From SZUA-309 sp050185825 (GTDB taxonomy: Bacteria > Pseudomonadota > Gammaproteobacteria > Pseudomonadales > Azotimanducaceae), in contig JBFWZA010000010.1 of NCBI GenBank assembly GCA_050185825.1, forward strand, positions 124,001 through 188,000: DNA of 64,000 nt. Reading direction: 5' to 3'. The translations under genes were made by a program, and so were the position numbers. Shown piece by piece: positions 62,581 through 64,000 of this stretch. Each line of letters starts with the position of its first letter. Within the stretch, counting starts at the first letter, position 1. The notes below the pieces were generated by a model. The model had not been told where the DNA came from and did no database searches. It was given only the letters and a program-made list of their open reading frames with translations.

Positions 62581-64000
62581 ATGACCTTCAACGGGCTGCT
62601 CATCGCCAACCGGGGCGAGATCGCCATCCGCATCGCCCGAGCCGCTTCCGACCTCGGCATCCGCACGGTAGCCGTGCATACGGCGGACGACGCGGCCAGC
62701 CTGCACACCCGCGTCGCGGATCAGGTCCATCTGCTCGATGGCCGGGGCGCCCGCGGTTACCTCGACATCGAGAACGTCATCGCGGCGGCACGAACCACCG
62801 GCTGCGACGCCATCCATCCGGGCTACGGCTTTCTCTCCGAGCGCGCCGACTTCGCCAGCCGCTGCGCGGAAGCAGGCATCACCTTCGTTGGTCCGGCCGT
62901 CGAGCACCTGGCGCTGTTCGGCGACAAGAGCCGGGCCCGGACCGCAGCCGTGGACTCGGACGTACCGGTGCTACCCGGTCGCGACGATGCGGTGTCGCTC
63001 GAGGTCGCAACCGAATTCTTCGATGGTCTCGGTCCGGAAGGCGCCATGATCATCAAGGCCGTGGCCGGCGGCGGCGGCCGGGGAACCCGGGTGGTCACCC
63101 GTCGCGAGGAGATCGCGGAGGCCTACCGGCGCTGCCAGTCCGAGGCGGAGCTCGCCTTCGGTCTGCCCGACGTCTACGTGGAGGCTTTCATTCCCCGGGC
63201 ACGGCACGTCGAGGTGCAGATCGTCGGCGACGGCAAAGGCGGCGTGACCCATCTCTTCGACCGTGAGTGCAGCGTTCAGCGCCGCTACCAGAAGGTGGTG
63301 GAGATCGCCCCCGTACCGAACCTGGACACAGGCTTGCGGAAGGACATTCTCGACGCCGCCGTGCGCTTCGCCGGCAACGAGGACTATCTGAGCCTCGGCA
63401 CTTTCGAGTTCCTGGTGGACGTGACGGGCCGATCGGGGGTGCCGCCGTTCGTTTTCATCGAGGCCAATGCGCGGCTGCAGGTGGAGCACACGGTGACCGA
63501 GGCGGTGACCGGTGTGGACCTGGTCCAGACCCAGATCCGCATCGCGGCCGGCGAGTCCCTCGCCGATCTGGGGCTCACGCGTCCGGCAACGCCACGCGGC
63601 TACGCGATTCAGGCGCGGGTGAACATGGAGACCATCCGCGAGGACGGCTCGGTCCGCCCGGCGGGCGGCACCATCCGCATCTACGAGCCCCCGAGCGGTC
63701 CCGGCGTGCGGACGGACGGTTTCGGCTACGCGGGTTACCAGACGAGCACCGCCTTCGACTCCCTGCTCGCCAAGGTGATCTGCCACGCCCCGGCTTCCGA
63801 CTTCCGGGCCGCCATCGCGCGCACGGGCCGGGCACTGTCCGAGTTCCGCATCGACGGCATCGGCACCAACATCCCCTTTCTGCGCAACATCATCAGCCAC
63901 GCGGACTTCGCGCAGGGCCTGGTGCACACCCGCTGGACCGACGAGCACCTGATTGCGCTGGCGACGCAGCCCGGCGACCGGAACCGTTTCGTCGCTCCTG
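62581..64000 (+). CDS. Biotin carboxylase domain of an acyl-CoA carboxylase (3' end outside the window)
   Basis: The visible 473 residues form a complete biotin carboxylase unit: MTFNGLLIANRGEIAIRIARAA at the start, the Gly-rich ATP loop GGGGRGTR (163-170), the DRECSVQRRYQKVVE motif (227-241), and EANARLQVEHTVTE (294-307, catalytic Glu/Arg region). The LQVEHTVTE form and the text continuing past ~residue 450 (DEHLIALATQPG) are more like large fused acyl-CoA/geranyl-CoA carboxylases (BC-BCCP-CT) than stand-alone AccC. The reading frame runs off the window end, so full size and specificity are unknown. It starts 67 nt after the previous gene. Confidence 0.93.
   Translation, partial: MTFNGLLIANRGEIAIRIARAASDLGIRTVAVHTADDAASLHTRVADQVHLLDGRGARGYLDIENVIAAARTTGCDAIHPGYGFLSERADFASRCAEAGITFVGPAVEHLALFGDKSRARTAAVDSDVPVLPGRDDAVSLEVATEFFDGLGPEGAMIIKAVAGGGGRGTRVVTRREEIAEAYRRCQSEAELAFGLPDVYVEAFIPRARHVEVQIVGDGKGGVTHLFDRECSVQRRYQKVVEIAPVPNLDTGLRKDILDAAVRFAGNEDYLSLGTFEFLVDVTGRSGVPPFVFIEANARLQVEHTVTEAVTGVDLVQTQIRIAAGESLADLGLTRPATPRGYAIQARVNMETIREDGSVRPAGGTIRIYEPPSGPGVRTDGFGYAGYQTSTAFDSLLAKVICHAPASDFRAAIARTGRALSEFRIDGIGTNIPFLRNIISHADFAQGLVHTRWTDEHLIALATQPGDRNRFVAP

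Noticed and set aside
62971..63948. Minus-strand open frame of 325 codons opposite the biotin carboxylase
   Set aside because: The biotin carboxylase frame has all family motifs; the antisense frame has none.

Overview
The window is a GC-rich stretch of a gammaproteobacterial chromosome. The Pseudomonas/Vibrio-type polar flagellar set (FlhF/FlhG, the FlrA-FlrB-FlrC sigma-54 cascade, FliA, PomA/PomB stators) and a complete pel operon point to this class. The right-hand genes (a TonB receptor of the VTAQKREQ type, an EthD-domain protein, a fused-type biotin carboxylase) recall marine or oil/steroid-degrading gammaproteobacteria. I cannot place it to genus.

Layout. (1) 1-8435: end of flhB, then flhA-flhF-flhG-fliA and a DUF2802-type membrane protein on +; pomA-pomB stators on -, with a sigma-28 promoter in front of pomA; a divergent STAS/SpoIIAA-like gene. 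(2) 8436-18030, all -: flrA, then flrB-flrC-fliE-F-G-H-I-J, with a sigma-54 box in front of flrB. (3) 18031-19136: an AT-richer segment with two families of short repeats and a MarR-type regulator that interrupts the flagellar cluster. (4) 19106-33343, all -: flgB to flgL behind a consensus sigma-54 box, then fliC behind a sigma-28 box, flaG, fliD, fliS and fliT. (5) 33502-38763, -: a four-gene divergent chaperone-usher-like pilus locus (pilin, two-domain tip protein, chaperone, usher). (6) 39069-39533, +: a small secreted orphan behind a sigma-28-like box. (7) 39622-53273, -: an HDOD-GGDEF diguanylate cyclase followed by pelABCDEFG. (8) 53551-64000, +: a metabolic/uptake block with a small secreted protein, an MFS/GPH transporter, an EthD protein, a TonB receptor translationally coupled to a lipoprotein cytochrome c and an exported FAD oxidase, an exported PLP enzyme, a beta-rich exported protein and a truncated biotin carboxylase.

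How it fits together. About 53 kb encodes machinery for the choice between swimming and attachment: flagellum and regulators, stators, an unusual pilus and Pel exopolysaccharide. Cyclic di-GMP is a plausible common signal. The cyclase beside pelA has an intact GGDEF and I-site, PelD keeps its c-di-GMP-binding residues, and FlrA belongs to the FleQ/FlrA family. Four sigma-28-like boxes with identical 15-nt spacing are visible: fliC, pomA, the secreted orphan and, more weakly, the cyclase-pel operon. This suggests the FliA regulon may reach beyond the flagellum. The cheYZAB/cheW genes that usually follow fliA are absent from the window.

Limits: all functional calls come from reading translated sequence and from memory of the families. 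No database search was run. Start codons, promoters and terminators are predictions.
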